Shown: positions 57,219-63,400 of the stretch, one piece after another
How the letters are laid out: each line of letters opens with the position of its first letter
Position numbering within the stretch: the stretch's first letter is position 1
Source of the DNA: Pachyseris speciosa
Taxonomy: Eukaryota; Cnidaria; Anthozoa; Scleractinia; Pachyseridae
Reading direction: 5' to 3'
DNA: 64,000 nucleotides
Assembly (NCBI GenBank): GCA_016490735.1
Contig: JAEMWC010000127.1
Location: forward strand, 284,001 to 348,000
Program-made: the position numbers and the translations under genes
Notes under the pieces: generated by a model
Database searches by the model: none
Told to the model about the DNA's origin: nothing
What the model saw: the letters and a program-made list of their open reading frames with translations, nothing else

Positions 57219-59111
57219 CTGATGATGTCATTTACTCAACCCAATATTACATGTAACATCAAATATACAAATACAGCTATCTCAGTCAGTTTCCAGCAGA
57301 GACCATTGAAACTTGGTAGGCTAATAGTTCTACAGGCAACACACTTACTGCTATAAAAAGTTTGGTTCCCATGGCAACTCAATCTTTTCTAGTCCCCTGA
57401 CCTGATTTCAATATTTTATTGGTTTTCAGCTTGAAAAACATTTAACAAGGCCACAAACTAGACCAACCATGCTTCATGTAAATGAGGCACGTACCATTGG
57501 CAAATATTAATAGAACACCAAAGGTGGCTGGCAAAGCACTTAAAATCAGGGAGGTCTGGAACCCAGTATGCTGCCATGGTAACAAAACTGGTAGGCTCAT
57601 ATTGTGGAGTACATCTAGTAGAATCTTACTGCAAAGAATCAAGCATTTCTGATACAAATTGGCTGAGATATTTTTTTCAACATATCTGATTCAGTTGATA
57701 AAAATTATTATGACATCATCACTTGGCTAATCTGTATATTTTAAAAACTTGAATATCTCTGTAATAAAAAGAGATATTTGAGAATAGTAAACAGCATTCT
57801 TCTTCTCGTACAGATTACTTGTTTATATTTTAAAATGGCTTAGATAGGAGAGATGAGAATTTTGACAGAGTAGCACTTTAACCTAGGATGAATCTCAATT
57901 CTCTCTGTCTCTGCCACAATTATGAATAATTAGGGCTTGGAGACAAAGGAAATTTATTTTCAACCTAAGTTAAAAGTATTTACCTGAATTTAATTTTTAC
58001 CTGCAACATATACATGCATGCATCAGTTCCTTTTTTCCCACAGTCCATTCATCACCTGCTTTAGTTTCAAGTTACGCTATTGTTTGCAGTCTAGATGCTT
58101 CCATAGGAAAGGCTTTTTAAATTTGTATTGGCTTGTTAGGAAACCGCCACTCAGTTTGCCACAAAAGATCAAGGTGTTTGTATAACATCATATATTCCTT
58201 ACTTCCTCTGACACAATTATTTGCATTATTTGAGATTCTGGATACTTTGTTTTGCCTTATACACTGAAGAAGACATCGAGTTCCTGTAAGTTAAACTGTC
58301 CAGGTTAATAGAAAATATTTTAACTCAACTCACAGTAGTACTTGGACATGGATGCTTATGTGTGCTGAGTTGGATCTATATACATGTACATGTAAAGGGC
58401 AACCAAGCAGTCATCAGGGCAACCAAATTCAGAAGTTGCCTAGCATTTGCAATAAGCACAGCTGGTATTCTTTTTTTATTTCATGTATTGTAATATAAAT
58501 GACAAATTGACTGACAAAGCCCTATGGCAAACTTTCCAGGAGAATGCTTTGAAACTGCTCATGAAGGTGATATGGAGATGGCCGACACACTGTGGCTATC
58601 GCCATTAACATCTTACGTCCATCAGTACTGTGGAGGAGCTGGTAGGGCTAATTAGCTGAATGGAGTTTTTAGGGCTCCAGATAACATTGACAATGTATGA
58701 ATTTTACCACTTGAACTTGGCCAGATGTTTTAGCCCTACCATTTTAAAATGGTCTCTGCAGTCCCTGAGTAGTCATGGAAGCATGCAATGTTTATACTTG
58801 GCCCTTTTGGTCTGAAATTGGTTACAATCATGTACTTTTTGTGGACTTTTCATGGATTCAAAAGTTTTGGTAGACTTGTTTTGAGGGCTGTGTCTGGTCG
58901 ATTTTTCAAAGAACGAGTGGCATCTGCAAACAGGTTTGTTACGTACACACAATAGACACATTTTCTCAACAACTTTCTCAATGGGCCGGATGGTTATTTT
59001 TTAATCTGTATATTTATATAAAATATCACATTGTAATTCTTAATTCATTTTCTATGGCGCATTTGTACTTAAACGAGCCTTCGCTCATGTGCAATATGTG
59101 GATAAATAAAA

Positions 59112-59143
<32 letters not shown>

Positions 59144-59734
59144 CAGACCCTATCAAGATTAAGTATCTATGGCATGATACATCTAAGATGCAAACTTGCT
59201 TACTGCATGGCCGAGAAGAATTTACCAATTGGGAGAAATTTCAATTTTTTTAGTTTTTAAAAAGAAGTATACTCATTGAAAACGTTTCGATGTATGTTTT
59301 GGTTGTAAGCCCTGTGAACAGGTTGAGCTTTTTGGTCGAACGCGCATTCCCTTGCCATAACCTTTACGCAAGTTGGTTACGACACGGAACCTTTGCATTA
59401 TTTCTTTGTTCCTAGCATGAATTACGTCCAGAATCGGTGTGGTGTAAGTTAAGCTTACCTTCTCTGGCGCATTCATACACGATGTGCTGTATCCAAATTG
59501 AAACGACGATCCTAACACCACCACAGCTGCCGTGTACACCAACCAGAAAGTCCAACTGGGCGACGACTTACGGCGGCTTGGAATAAGCTCTTCTCTTTCC
59601 GAATTCAGGGAAGCAGTAAGTTTTTCTTCGCTTTCCATTTCTGTTACTTGCCTTTCGCTGCCACTCACTATTCGGCAGACTGTGGTGAGCGTTCCTTTCA
59701 ATTCCTTCAGTTCCCTTGGAGCATCCCCATTCAT
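28590..59734 (-). CDS. SLC2A: Facilitative sugar transporter (GLUT/SLC2A family), 12 exons
   Basis: Major-facilitator hexose carrier of the plasma membrane with 12 predicted helices. Exons from 5' to 3' on the minus strand: 59734-59459, 41449-41319, 40741-40617, 37831-37698, 37419-37275, 36887-36832, 34706-34575, 33684-33580, 31598-31497, 29695-29623, 29179-29052, 28760-28590. Every junction is GT/AG and in phase; total 1578 bases, 525 residues, normal for the family. Signatures: [18 protein letters not shown] after helix 4, [21 protein letters not shown] in helix 7, [20 protein letters not shown] around helix 10, and [12 protein letters not shown] at the C-terminus. Helix 7 reads QMAQQ rather than the QLS found in class I GLUTs, so substrate preference is open. 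Intron 1 is 18 kb and holds nested transposons. The alternative start MESEEK would shorten the N-terminus by 32 residues. Confidence 0.93.
28815..28995. mobile_element. MITE (GGCGCGGATCCAGG ends)
   Basis: The left end GGCGCGGATCCAGG..GAAATGGGAGGTGAA pairs with the right end TTCACCTCCCCTGGATCCGCGCC. About 180 bases in intron 11, with a G-run in the middle. Confidence 0.85.
29052..29179 (-). CDS. SLC2A: Sugar transporter exon 11
   Basis: Encodes [20 protein letters not shown] then [16 protein letters not shown], the conserved loop and helix 10-11 of GLUTs. Confidence 0.93.
29623..29695 (-). CDS. SLC2A: Sugar transporter exon 10
   Basis: Encodes [20 protein letters not shown] and QLGPG, a transmembrane segment leading into the PWF loop of exon 11. 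Confidence 0.88.
29803..30575. mobile_element. Inverted-repeat element interrupted by a second MITE
   Basis: The left end TTACATGGAGG..AGCACTAGGAAGATCCTAG is the reverse complement of the right end CTAGGATCTTCCTAGTGCTAGGATCTTCCTGCCTCCATGTAAACAGCC (shared over about 55 bases). AGGAAGATCCT units recur inside. The 29896-30274 element is inserted in it. Lies in intron 9. Confidence 0.8.
29896..30274. mobile_element. AAGCCCCC-type MITE, complete, nested
   Basis: Ends TACCGTAAAAGCTCTATTAA and the inverse of CATAACAGAGCTTTTATGGTA pair over about 25 bases. The body has AATAAGCCCCC units and AATTGGTTTGTTTTTAAGTAAA shared with 7667-7975. Non-coding, 379 bases. Confidence 0.82.
30576..31496. other. Intron 9 remainder
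   Basis: AT-rich; no gene or paired repeat recognised. Two AAATTTCGCGA-type motifs occur at about 31139 and 31209. Confidence 0.4.
31497..31598 (-). CDS. SLC2A: Sugar transporter exon 9
   Basis: Encodes [20 protein letters not shown] then [20 protein letters not shown] is the cytosolic GRR motif between helices 8 and 9. Confidence 0.92.
32331..32379 (-). ncRNA. Hammerhead-like motif at Penelope-like end (left arm)
   Basis: On the minus strand: GATTCG-CT, CCGACGA, stem II GGGC-TAAC-GCTC type, GAAAC, GTC, AGC and CGAATC. Stem I closes with GCT/AGC and GATTCG/CGAATC. The core box reads CCGACGA where the consensus is CTGANGA, so activity is doubtful. Stem III would be only AC/GT with no loop. 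Confidence 0.5.
32468..32880 (-). pseudogene. Penelope-like GIY-YIG endonuclease fragment
   Basis: Open C-terminal piece: [72 protein letters not shown] and the end [16 protein letters not shown]. The cysteines and the GIY-YIG pair (here LYIGETGR) are kept. The right arm (about 32876-33144, plus strand) holds a shorter copy from [12 protein letters not shown] on, with a frame change after HFNLL. No reverse transcriptase core. Confidence 0.8.
33235..33283 (+). ncRNA. Hammerhead-like motif at Penelope-like end (right arm)
   Basis: Mirror copy of the left-arm motif: GATTCGCTC, CGACGA, GGGGCTAACGCTC, GAAACGTC, AGCTAATCGAATC. Same CCGACGA variant in the core. Confidence 0.5.
33580..33684 (-). CDS. 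SLC2A: Sugar transporter exon 8
   Basis: Continues GIN|AVFYYS from exon 7: [20 protein letters not shown] then [13 protein letters not shown], helices 7-8. Confidence 0.93.
33868..34262 (-). mobile_element. Penelope-like element 3, 3' remnant
   Basis: The minus strand shows a broken GIY-YIG piece: [15 protein letters not shown], then after frame slips [19 protein letters not shown] and [11 protein letters not shown]. That ending is typical of another Penelope-like clade than elements 1 and 2. A hammerhead-like motif follows downstream at 33880-33921. Confidence 0.7.
33880..33921 (-). ncRNA. Hammerhead ribozyme-like motif in the Penelope-like 3' end
   Basis: On the minus strand: CCC, CTGATGA (33918-33912), A, stem II GACACT-AGACAGG-AGTGTC (six perfect pairs), GAAAC (33891-33887), GTT, GGG. 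Core boxes are canonical. Stem I is short next to the core (CCC/GGG) and stem III is AC/GT without a loop, as in other Penelope-like hammerheads. Confidence 0.6.
34575..34706 (-). CDS. SLC2A: Sugar transporter exon 7
   Basis: Encodes [20 protein letters not shown], then [17 protein letters not shown], the start of helix 7 with the sugar-binding QQxSGIN motif. Confidence 0.93.
35406..35528. mobile_element. Long hairpin / MITE
   Basis: TACGTTATTTGCCGGCCGGG..GGTCCATATTGGGAAAACTGTGCC is mirrored by GGCACAGTTTTTCCCAATACGGACC..GGCCGGCAAATAACGTG. Arms of about 50 bases, GC-rich centre. Confidence 0.75.
36412..36510. repeat. Inverted AGCGGTCCG repeats
   Basis: CAGCGGTCCG (36412-36421) and CGGACCGCTG (36447-36456), with a further CCGGACCGCTGA at 36499-36510. 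Small non-coding foldback repeat. Confidence 0.5.
36832..36887 (-). CDS. SLC2A: Sugar transporter exon 6
   Basis: A 56-base exon encoding [19 protein letters not shown], the cytosolic loop between helices 6 and 7; the LRG motif is usual in the family. Confidence 0.9.
37275..37419 (-). CDS. SLC2A: Sugar transporter exon 5
   Basis: Encodes [20 protein letters not shown] then [20 protein letters not shown]; the PxSPRYLL motif ends helix 6. Confidence 0.93.
37698..37831 (-). CDS. SLC2A: Sugar transporter exon 4
   Basis: Encodes [20 protein letters not shown] then [20 protein letters not shown], including the PxYxxEIAPxxxRG motif of sugar porters. Confidence 0.94.
38791..38909. mobile_element. 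Palindromic MITE in intron 3
   Basis: GTAATCACATGATTTTTCTC..GTGCAATTTGGAATAAATAAGC is mirrored by GCTTATTTATTCCAAATTGCAC..GAAATCATGTGATTAC. Arms of about 50 bases. Confidence 0.8.
39045..39330. repeat. CTGACCAG-rich interspersed repeat
   Basis: Starts after an AATAATAATAATAAT run; contains ACCTGACCAGCACCTGACCA, ATGGTCAATTGACACCTGTC and further TGACCAG copies. Probably part of a DNA element; ends unclear. Confidence 0.45.
40617..40741 (-). CDS. SLC2A: Sugar transporter exon 3
   Basis: Encodes [20 protein letters not shown] and [14 protein letters not shown], helices 3-4 with the GRxxxG motif. Confidence 0.92.
41319..41449 (-). CDS. SLC2A: Sugar transporter exon 2
   Basis: Encodes [20 protein letters not shown] then [20 protein letters not shown], the first outer loop and helix 2. 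Confidence 0.92.
41450..42335. other. Intron 1, proximal part
   Basis: No gene or paired repeat recognised before the nested transposons begin. Confidence 0.4.
43689..43693. repeat. Target-site duplication GACCC, left
   Basis: Directly abuts the TG of the left LTR; identical to 50687-50691. Confidence 0.9.
43694..44779 (-). repeat. 3' LTR
   Basis: 1,086 bases, TG..CA on both strands, same length as the other LTR. I see five differences between the two, all transitions (for example GTGACG/GTAACG at the outer end and GCCGCGTGG/GCCGTGTGG), about 0.5 percent. Confidence 0.95.
44780..44790 (-). promoter_or_regulatory. Polypurine tract
   Basis: CAGGGGGGAGG on the minus strand lies directly before the 3' LTR, as expected for plus-strand DNA priming. 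Confidence 0.85.
44868..46073 (-). pseudogene. Reverse transcriptase and RNase H of the LTR element, frame-broken
   Basis: Copies element RNA into DNA and removes the RNA strand. Read in pieces: 46057-45764 holds [20 protein letters not shown] and VDYRKLN; a one-base break near 45775 precedes [15 protein letters not shown] (from 45761), AYIDDV (the catalytic YIDD box), and [11 protein letters not shown]. RNase H follows with [27 protein letters not shown] and [11 protein letters not shown]; it ends NVDALSRL at the stop. Another break lies near 46070, just upstream. No integrase follows RNase H; the polypurine tract begins only ~80 bases later, which confirms the unusual domain order. Confidence 0.9.
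46074..47452 (-). pseudogene. Integrase of the LTR element with GPY/F end, placed upstream of RT
   Basis: Joins element DNA into the host genome. The zinc-binding HHCC part ([22 protein letters not shown]), catalytic DD35E core ([31 protein letters not shown]) and the GPY/F module ([11 protein letters not shown]) are all visible in the frame 47386-46448. A frame break near 46460 separates it from the continuing [20 protein letters not shown] and a linker that leads into RT. An in-frame TGA lies at about 47452, upstream of the zinc-binding part. The DD35E spacing was counted by eye. Confidence 0.9.
47692..49509 (-). CDS. Gag-protease polyprotein of the LTR element, open, SCAN-like capsid
   Basis: Structural polyprotein of the retrotransposon particle, 605 residues, no breaks. 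I take [10 protein letters not shown] at 49509 as the start because the longer frame begins inside the LTR. In order: SAP-like segment (about 11-47), long charged coiled coil (about 65-160, ERE/EAER repeats), capsid part with a SCAN-like block (about 240-330: [20 protein letters not shown], then [14 protein letters not shown]), zinc knuckle [14 protein letters not shown] (392-405), aspartic protease with [11 protein letters not shown] (about 447-457). The SCAN domain of vertebrate zinc-finger proteins is thought to come from Gmr1-like Gag, which fits the domain order here. The frame changes at its 3' end, where pol continues in another frame; this may be a programmed shift or damage. Confidence 0.9.
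   Translation of the reverse strand: MAAKESDYDSWSLGDLRTEASKRQIAFVSKDGVKTLASKLRVHDRLLSGEDAVEGQEMAPTDLSLEQRLRLQERELKMLQLRWKIMQEEREAEREKREHQRQIEKERHEAEREAERERWNYERQKAREEEERLVREEERLRVLRNEKEEFAIREAERQQSNNRKPMFIKIREMRENEDIDDYFRIFEMTARAQSLPKEEWVGNLVPKLTEKAKSIYLEIPDLASEDYEESKAIIIKAYQLTADHYRFRFRTSEKKPDEDFVQWGNRTRRYLNRWMAVAEATGNAEMILEQIMIERLLDAVSPELRAWLKEKKPRTAEELGHLANLHVQSRKGPLVEGKYASFGKGRGFSSQKQPHPKREISPQEPKRERGLGIQTKPVHNPIRRNNRTEITCYKCGKQGHMSFNCDRGRSGPSQGFLLCMTPLKSEPLENPQCNVQGKIEGKIAEMVVDSGCTRTLVQKRFVENGALTGDKISVLTATGERLVVPLAWVEIESSQGKHKELVGVLDRLPVDCLLGRSSFGQTLSRENVLEQWERNFSSFNCNNAEAFVLTRHKKTLEDAQHRVDTLIDRENSLAVKSLSKKELKQDGLEQGDLRLLFGDEVPEES
49581..49596 (-). promoter_or_regulatory. Probable primer-binding site
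   Basis: TGGTGTCAGGAGTGGG on the minus strand starts 4 bases inside the 5' LTR. The TGG start fits pairing with the CCA end of a tRNA; which tRNA cannot be decided here. Confidence 0.7.
49601..50686 (-). repeat. 5' LTR
   Basis: 1,086 bases, same ends as the 3' LTR. It holds the promoter of the element; no TATA box is singled out. The T(G/A)ACGTGAG inner end is followed by the primer-binding site. Confidence 0.95.
50687..50691. repeat. Target-site duplication GACCC, right
   Basis: Identical to 43689-43693 and directly follows the LTR end ATCATCACA. Confidence 0.9.
51060..51460. repeat. ATATGG-rich degenerate repeat
   Basis: Many irregular copies of ATATGGGA / CATATGG / TATATGGG. Inside family A copy 2, internal region. 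Open frames here are by-products of the repeat. Confidence 0.6.
51840..52140. repeat. Array of quasi-palindromic ATCCCACCTGGGAT units
   Basis: More than ten imperfect copies of the motif ATCCCACCTGGGAT or its halves (GATCCCAGGTGGGA, ATCCCACCCGGGAT, CACCTGGGATCC), at irregular spacing of about 20-40 bases. Each full unit is near-self-complementary. Internal to family A copy 2, no equivalent in copy 1. Confidence 0.75.
52141..52670. other. Family A copy 2 internal region, no gene
   Basis: AT-rich sequence up to the right arm; nothing coding recognised. Confidence 0.4.
54003..55001. mobile_element. piggyBac-like non-autonomous element
   Basis: TTAA target site on both sides (54003-54006, 54998-55001). 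Ends are TTAACCCACTGGCACCCG and, inverted, the end of GGCTGGTAGTCAATGGGTTAA; both start CCC and share an inner GCCG..GGCTG/ACGGCTGG block. The 991-base body has only short frames with no DDD transposase signature. Confidence 0.6.
55002..55380. other. No gene seen
   Basis: AT-rich spacer within transporter intron 1. Confidence 0.4.
55381..55668 (-). mobile_element. Ribozyme-bearing palindromic element, copy 2
   Basis: Starts AGCTTGTGGGATGTGGC..GTGACAAGGATAC, the inverse of the right end of copy 1 (3152-3475), and ends GTGGCTTCAGCTTACTTGAT..TTAATTTGT. Hammerhead core lies on the minus strand. This copy keeps the outer end that copy 1 lacks on its left, and lost the mirror end on its right. Confidence 0.75.
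55458..55526 (-). ncRNA. Hammerhead ribozyme, stem II deleted
   Basis: On the minus strand: GCCATG, CTGATGA (55503-55497), GAGGCC, GAAA (55490-55487), AC-AGCT-GT, C, CATGGC. Stem I is better than in copy 1: GCCATG/CATGGC perfect, and the outer helix 55526-55513 with 55471-55458 pairs at 13 of 14 positions using different bases from copy 1. Only 6 bases remain between the CTGATGA and GAAA boxes instead of 14, so stem II is gone and cleavage is unlikely. Confidence 0.75.
55669..56485. other. No supported gene
   Basis: Contains several loosely repeated TTGAAGTCAAC/GTTGAGGTCAAC phrases between 55755 and 56040, perhaps a degenerate minisatellite. Nothing coding. Confidence 0.4.
56486..56595 (-). 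repeat. tRNA-derived SINE copy 3
   Basis: Minus strand: GTTAGCACAGTTGGTAGAGC, then GAGGTCATAGGTTCAAACCC and GCCTGAATTTTTTCAGGC tail. Same family as 7983 and 8229. Confidence 0.8.
56596..59111. other. Transporter intron 1, distal 2.5 kb without a gene
   Basis: AT-rich. Short frames only; a hydrophobic frame near 57442-57657 on the minus strand has no joining splice sites. Possibly interspersed-repeat sequence. Confidence 0.4.
59112..59143. repeat. TTAC microsatellite, 8 units
   Basis: Uninterrupted TTAC repeat about 320 bases from transporter exon 1. Confidence 0.95.
59459..59734 (-). CDS. SLC2A: Sugar transporter exon 1
   Basis: Start [14 protein letters not shown]; an in-frame [14 protein letters not shown] at residue 33 is an alternative. 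Ends with helix 1, [20 protein letters not shown] followed by [10 protein letters not shown] and GTAAGC. Joins in phase 0 to exon 2, 18 kb away. The FQFGY..NAP pattern is the GLUT signature of helix 1. Confidence 0.9.
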
Positions 59735-59816
59735 AACCTACGTCATTTAAATCCCCCAAGCCGGTCAGCACTTGGTGTAAGACAATGTATAATGTCCCGG
59801 GACCAAATCATGTGCC
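59735..59816. promoter_or_regulatory. Bidirectional promoter region between transporter and FBXO42-like gene
   Basis: Only 82 bases separate the two divergent start codons. The segment holds CTACGTCATTT, a CRE/ATF-like site, and no TATA box. True start sites must lie here or inside the 5' coding ends. Two upstream ATGs (59786 region and 59794 region) lie before the FBXO42-like start, out of frame with it. Confidence 0.6.
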
Positions 59817-60487
59817 ATGGCGGACGAACAAAGTCGGATTTGTATAAACGAAACAGAGTGCCATTTTTCTCGCATTCCAGTCGAGATTGTGGAGAAAATC
59901 ATGTCTTATTTGTCACCATACGGAGACTTGTATGACGCTAAACGCGTGTGTCGCTTGTGGTATGGTTTGATTTCTAGAATTTGCAAACAACGTGTTGAAA
60001 ACTTCCATGAAGCTGTGAGGACCGGTAATCTGCGTATTCGAAGATTGACTACAAAATCAAGGATATCTCCTCTGCCTCGATTTTCCCACAGTTGCTGTAT
60101 CGTTGGAGCTAGAATGTACATATATGGAGGTTGCTCCTCCTCCAATACGGCTTTTAATGACCTTTATTTTCTGGATCTCAGAGAAGGACGTTGGATAAAG
60201 CCCCTCACTTCTGGTGCCCCTCCTCCCCCTAGAGAATGTGCCACGGTGGTTGTCTCTGACAACAAAGACATCGTCATATTTGGTGGCTGGTGTCAGCCAG
60301 CGAGAACAGGACTCAATTCTGCGGCAAAATTTTTTGATGACTTATATGTTTTCAATATTCTTAGCTTGTCATGGAGGTCATTTGTTGTTAGCATGGATGA
60401 ACCCAGACCATGCAAGAGAGCAGGGCACGGAGCATGTGTGTTAGGTCACAAAATGGTGGTGTTTGGTGGCGCTCAGAGAGAGCTCAG
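59817..60487 (+). CDS. FBXO42: FBXO42-like exon 1: F-box and first kelch repeats
   Basis: Ends at GTCAGG after AQREL; codon AG|G gives the R shared with exon 2. Confidence 0.92.
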
Positions 60488-63400
60488 GTCAGGATTTTGT
60501 TTGCACATGATCGGTGTAAAAACTGGTGGCTGGTTGAATTCCCTGCAGGGGAGACTCCCATATGAAAGCAATGGGATGCTCGTCCTCGCTTAGAGGTGTA
60601 AATTGAAGATTTTGGTCTCACTAAGAGTGTCCAGCACAGAAAGCCAATAATTTGATATTTTACCCATACTTAGTGTAGTTCATAAAGACATATCCAGGGT
60701 TGTCATTAAGGGCTGAGGCGGGTGATTTTCCCCAGCCAATTCTGATAATTCTGGACTAGATACCCGGCAACTTTCATAGGAAAACATCATTTTCACTATA
60801 TGACAACAGCCTGGTTCCCCTGCTACTTTTTGCACAACCCTGCCTACTTAAAAAAATTAGTGACAGCACTACATATCTGTATAAAAAAACGAAAGTCTGT
60901 CATACTGTGTTGGTGGTCTGGACCACACAGAAATCGAACGCTGGAAATCTGGGGCACTTACCATTAACATAATCCATCCAGATAGAAATTTTAGGTGTTA
61001 ATATTCGGTGCTGCAGCTTGTCCAAACGCAAAATTTACAAATCACAAAATGTACTAGTATCAATTGGAAAGCTCAAAAAGGAAAGAAAACTGCATTGGTT
61101 AATGACCATGGCCTATAATTTCTGATATGTTCCAAATTACCATTTCATTTTCTATTCAGAATTTCTGGGTTTTCCATGTAAATGGACCCCTGGTCTCCTT
61201 TAGGGGTCAGATTAAGCCTGAGCCACATGCAGACTGGTCTCCTTTAGGGGTTAAATTCTAATTTTCTCACAAGCACCCCTGTCCCTTCAGATGGGGGTCC
61301 CCGTGGGGAGAATTCACTAGTTTATAAATTAGTTTCTAGTTAATGGCCTGCAGCACTTTAATTCGTAGTTAGTGGGACATTTTTAAATACTGGGTTCATA
61401 AATAGATTTGGCATACTGGATTATTCACGGAAACTACAATGTTTCCTTAATGAATATTATGGCAATTCAATTCTTGTGATTTTCTCAAAGAAATGTGTGG
61501 AGTGTGGGTAGGGTATGTACACTAACTGCAATTTGTGCTGTTTGATGTTAACTGTTGTTTTTTAAACTGGTGCTTTCCTGGTAAATCAGCAAAATTGATA
61601 CGTTGCCAAAGGCAATGAACATAGCATCCAATTATATTGGAAAATGATAGACACTTGACAGGTGTATTTTTTGTGAGATTTGACTTGTCAATGATCAATA
61701 ATATATTTCCAATGTGAAGTCCCGCCAAGAATCAATCATGATTGATGTACATCATCATAACCAGAGGTTTAGCTGAAGGACTGGGAAGACACTGGGAAGA
61801 TGTCTGTTTCTTTCAGGAAGTTTTTAAATTCCTTGATTTTGATAGCAAAAATAGATTATCACTTAATTAACACATAAAGGGGTTTAATATTGCATTCAAT
61901 ACTAAGGGTATTCTACTTGTGATTCTCATTCTTATTTGGGTGAGTGTGTAAACTGATGAGGGAGCAAGAAAAGTGCGTAACACATTCTTGAGATATTTAT
62001 TTGTTCCTGTAATGTTTTGCTATGATAATTTAACAGATTAATAGTACATGATGAAGACACAGAAGAATTAATATGTGTATGGTACATGTTTGTATTAGGT
62101 TTAATGATGTGTGGGTGTTGGATATGACACAGATGAGATGGAGTTGTCCTAACATTAGAGGAAAAAAGCCCTCAGGAAGATTTGGCCATTCACAGGTATT
62201 CATCTGTTACAACTCTCTTCTATCTGGTTGCAAAATAATAATGTGATCACACTGAGCACTGAGGAAAGCTCTTTCCCTCTTTTAAGTAAAATATTGCTTA
62301 TTTCTTACTAGATGGCAGTAGATGACCACACAATACTTATTCTTGGTGGATGTGGGGGGCCAAACTTGGTGAGTGTATGATGCCTGTAATATTATTGTTG
62401 ATATTTTCCAACTATAGCATCGTACTAATGACCCACTACATTGTGATGTTTGGGATTTATCTGAAAAAAGACCGCCATCCAGTTGGCTCCGTTGGTAGAG
62501 CACCGGTCTGCTGAGGTGAAGGTCGTGGGTTCAAACCCCAGACTGGACCTGGTAAGATCATGCTGGCTGTGTGCTCAACTTCTGCTAACCAGTTGCAGAC
62601 ACTTCTTAGAAATTCCCAGTGAGTGTAGTTCATTTCTTTTACCTGTGTTGTGCAGTCACTTTGTAAAAGAGACAAGAAAAGCATGAATTACACAGCCATG
62701 CCTCCAGTAAGCAGACACCCTTAGTACCGAGCAAATGTGTCTGCTTATGGGAGATGCCCACATACAAATCCCCCTCCCCACCCCACCCCACCCCACCCCA
62801 GACATAGAGTGATTCTATTTGAATTAACAACCCTATGTTGCACGAACAAAGCAACAGGGGACATTTCAGAAGCTGGATGCTGTAAGTATTTGAGAAAAGT
62901 ACACTCTTTGTAAATGAAGAAATTATTATATTGACAGACGCTTAGTATTAATGGAGTGGAACTGTAGTTTGAGCTTGACTTTCAAGAGGTCTGCCCGCTT
63001 AAGGGAGCTTATTTTAGCTCATTGAGCCTCAAACAAGTATCTAGTTTCAATGATGAGAGATGTCAGCTTACAAGAGGTTATAAATATAGACTTTCAGATG
63101 AGGTATATTCTCCAAGACCGCTGTTTGGTGTCTACTTATGGGAGGTTTCTTCATGTGGGAGGAATCCACAAGTGGAGGTTCGACTGTGTATGTCTGTACT
63201 GGTAAACAAATGCAATAGTTTCTCTTCTCTTTCTCCTTATCCACCGTGTAAGTTTCTGTGACTTCACATTCATCGTTCACCAGTCAGTCTTCTTGAGCCA
63301 CTTGGCCTGTATGAAACGGTCAGGAAAGCATGTCTCAAGGTTGATCGTTTCATACAGGTTTTAGTGTAGAGTCTTCATCTCAATGATAATTTATTATTTT

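Noticed and set aside
57442..57657. Hydrophobic open frame on the minus strand, considered as an extra transporter exon
   Set aside because: No matching acceptor, no sugar-porter motif, and exons 1 and 2 already join in phase with the usual helix 1-2 spacing.
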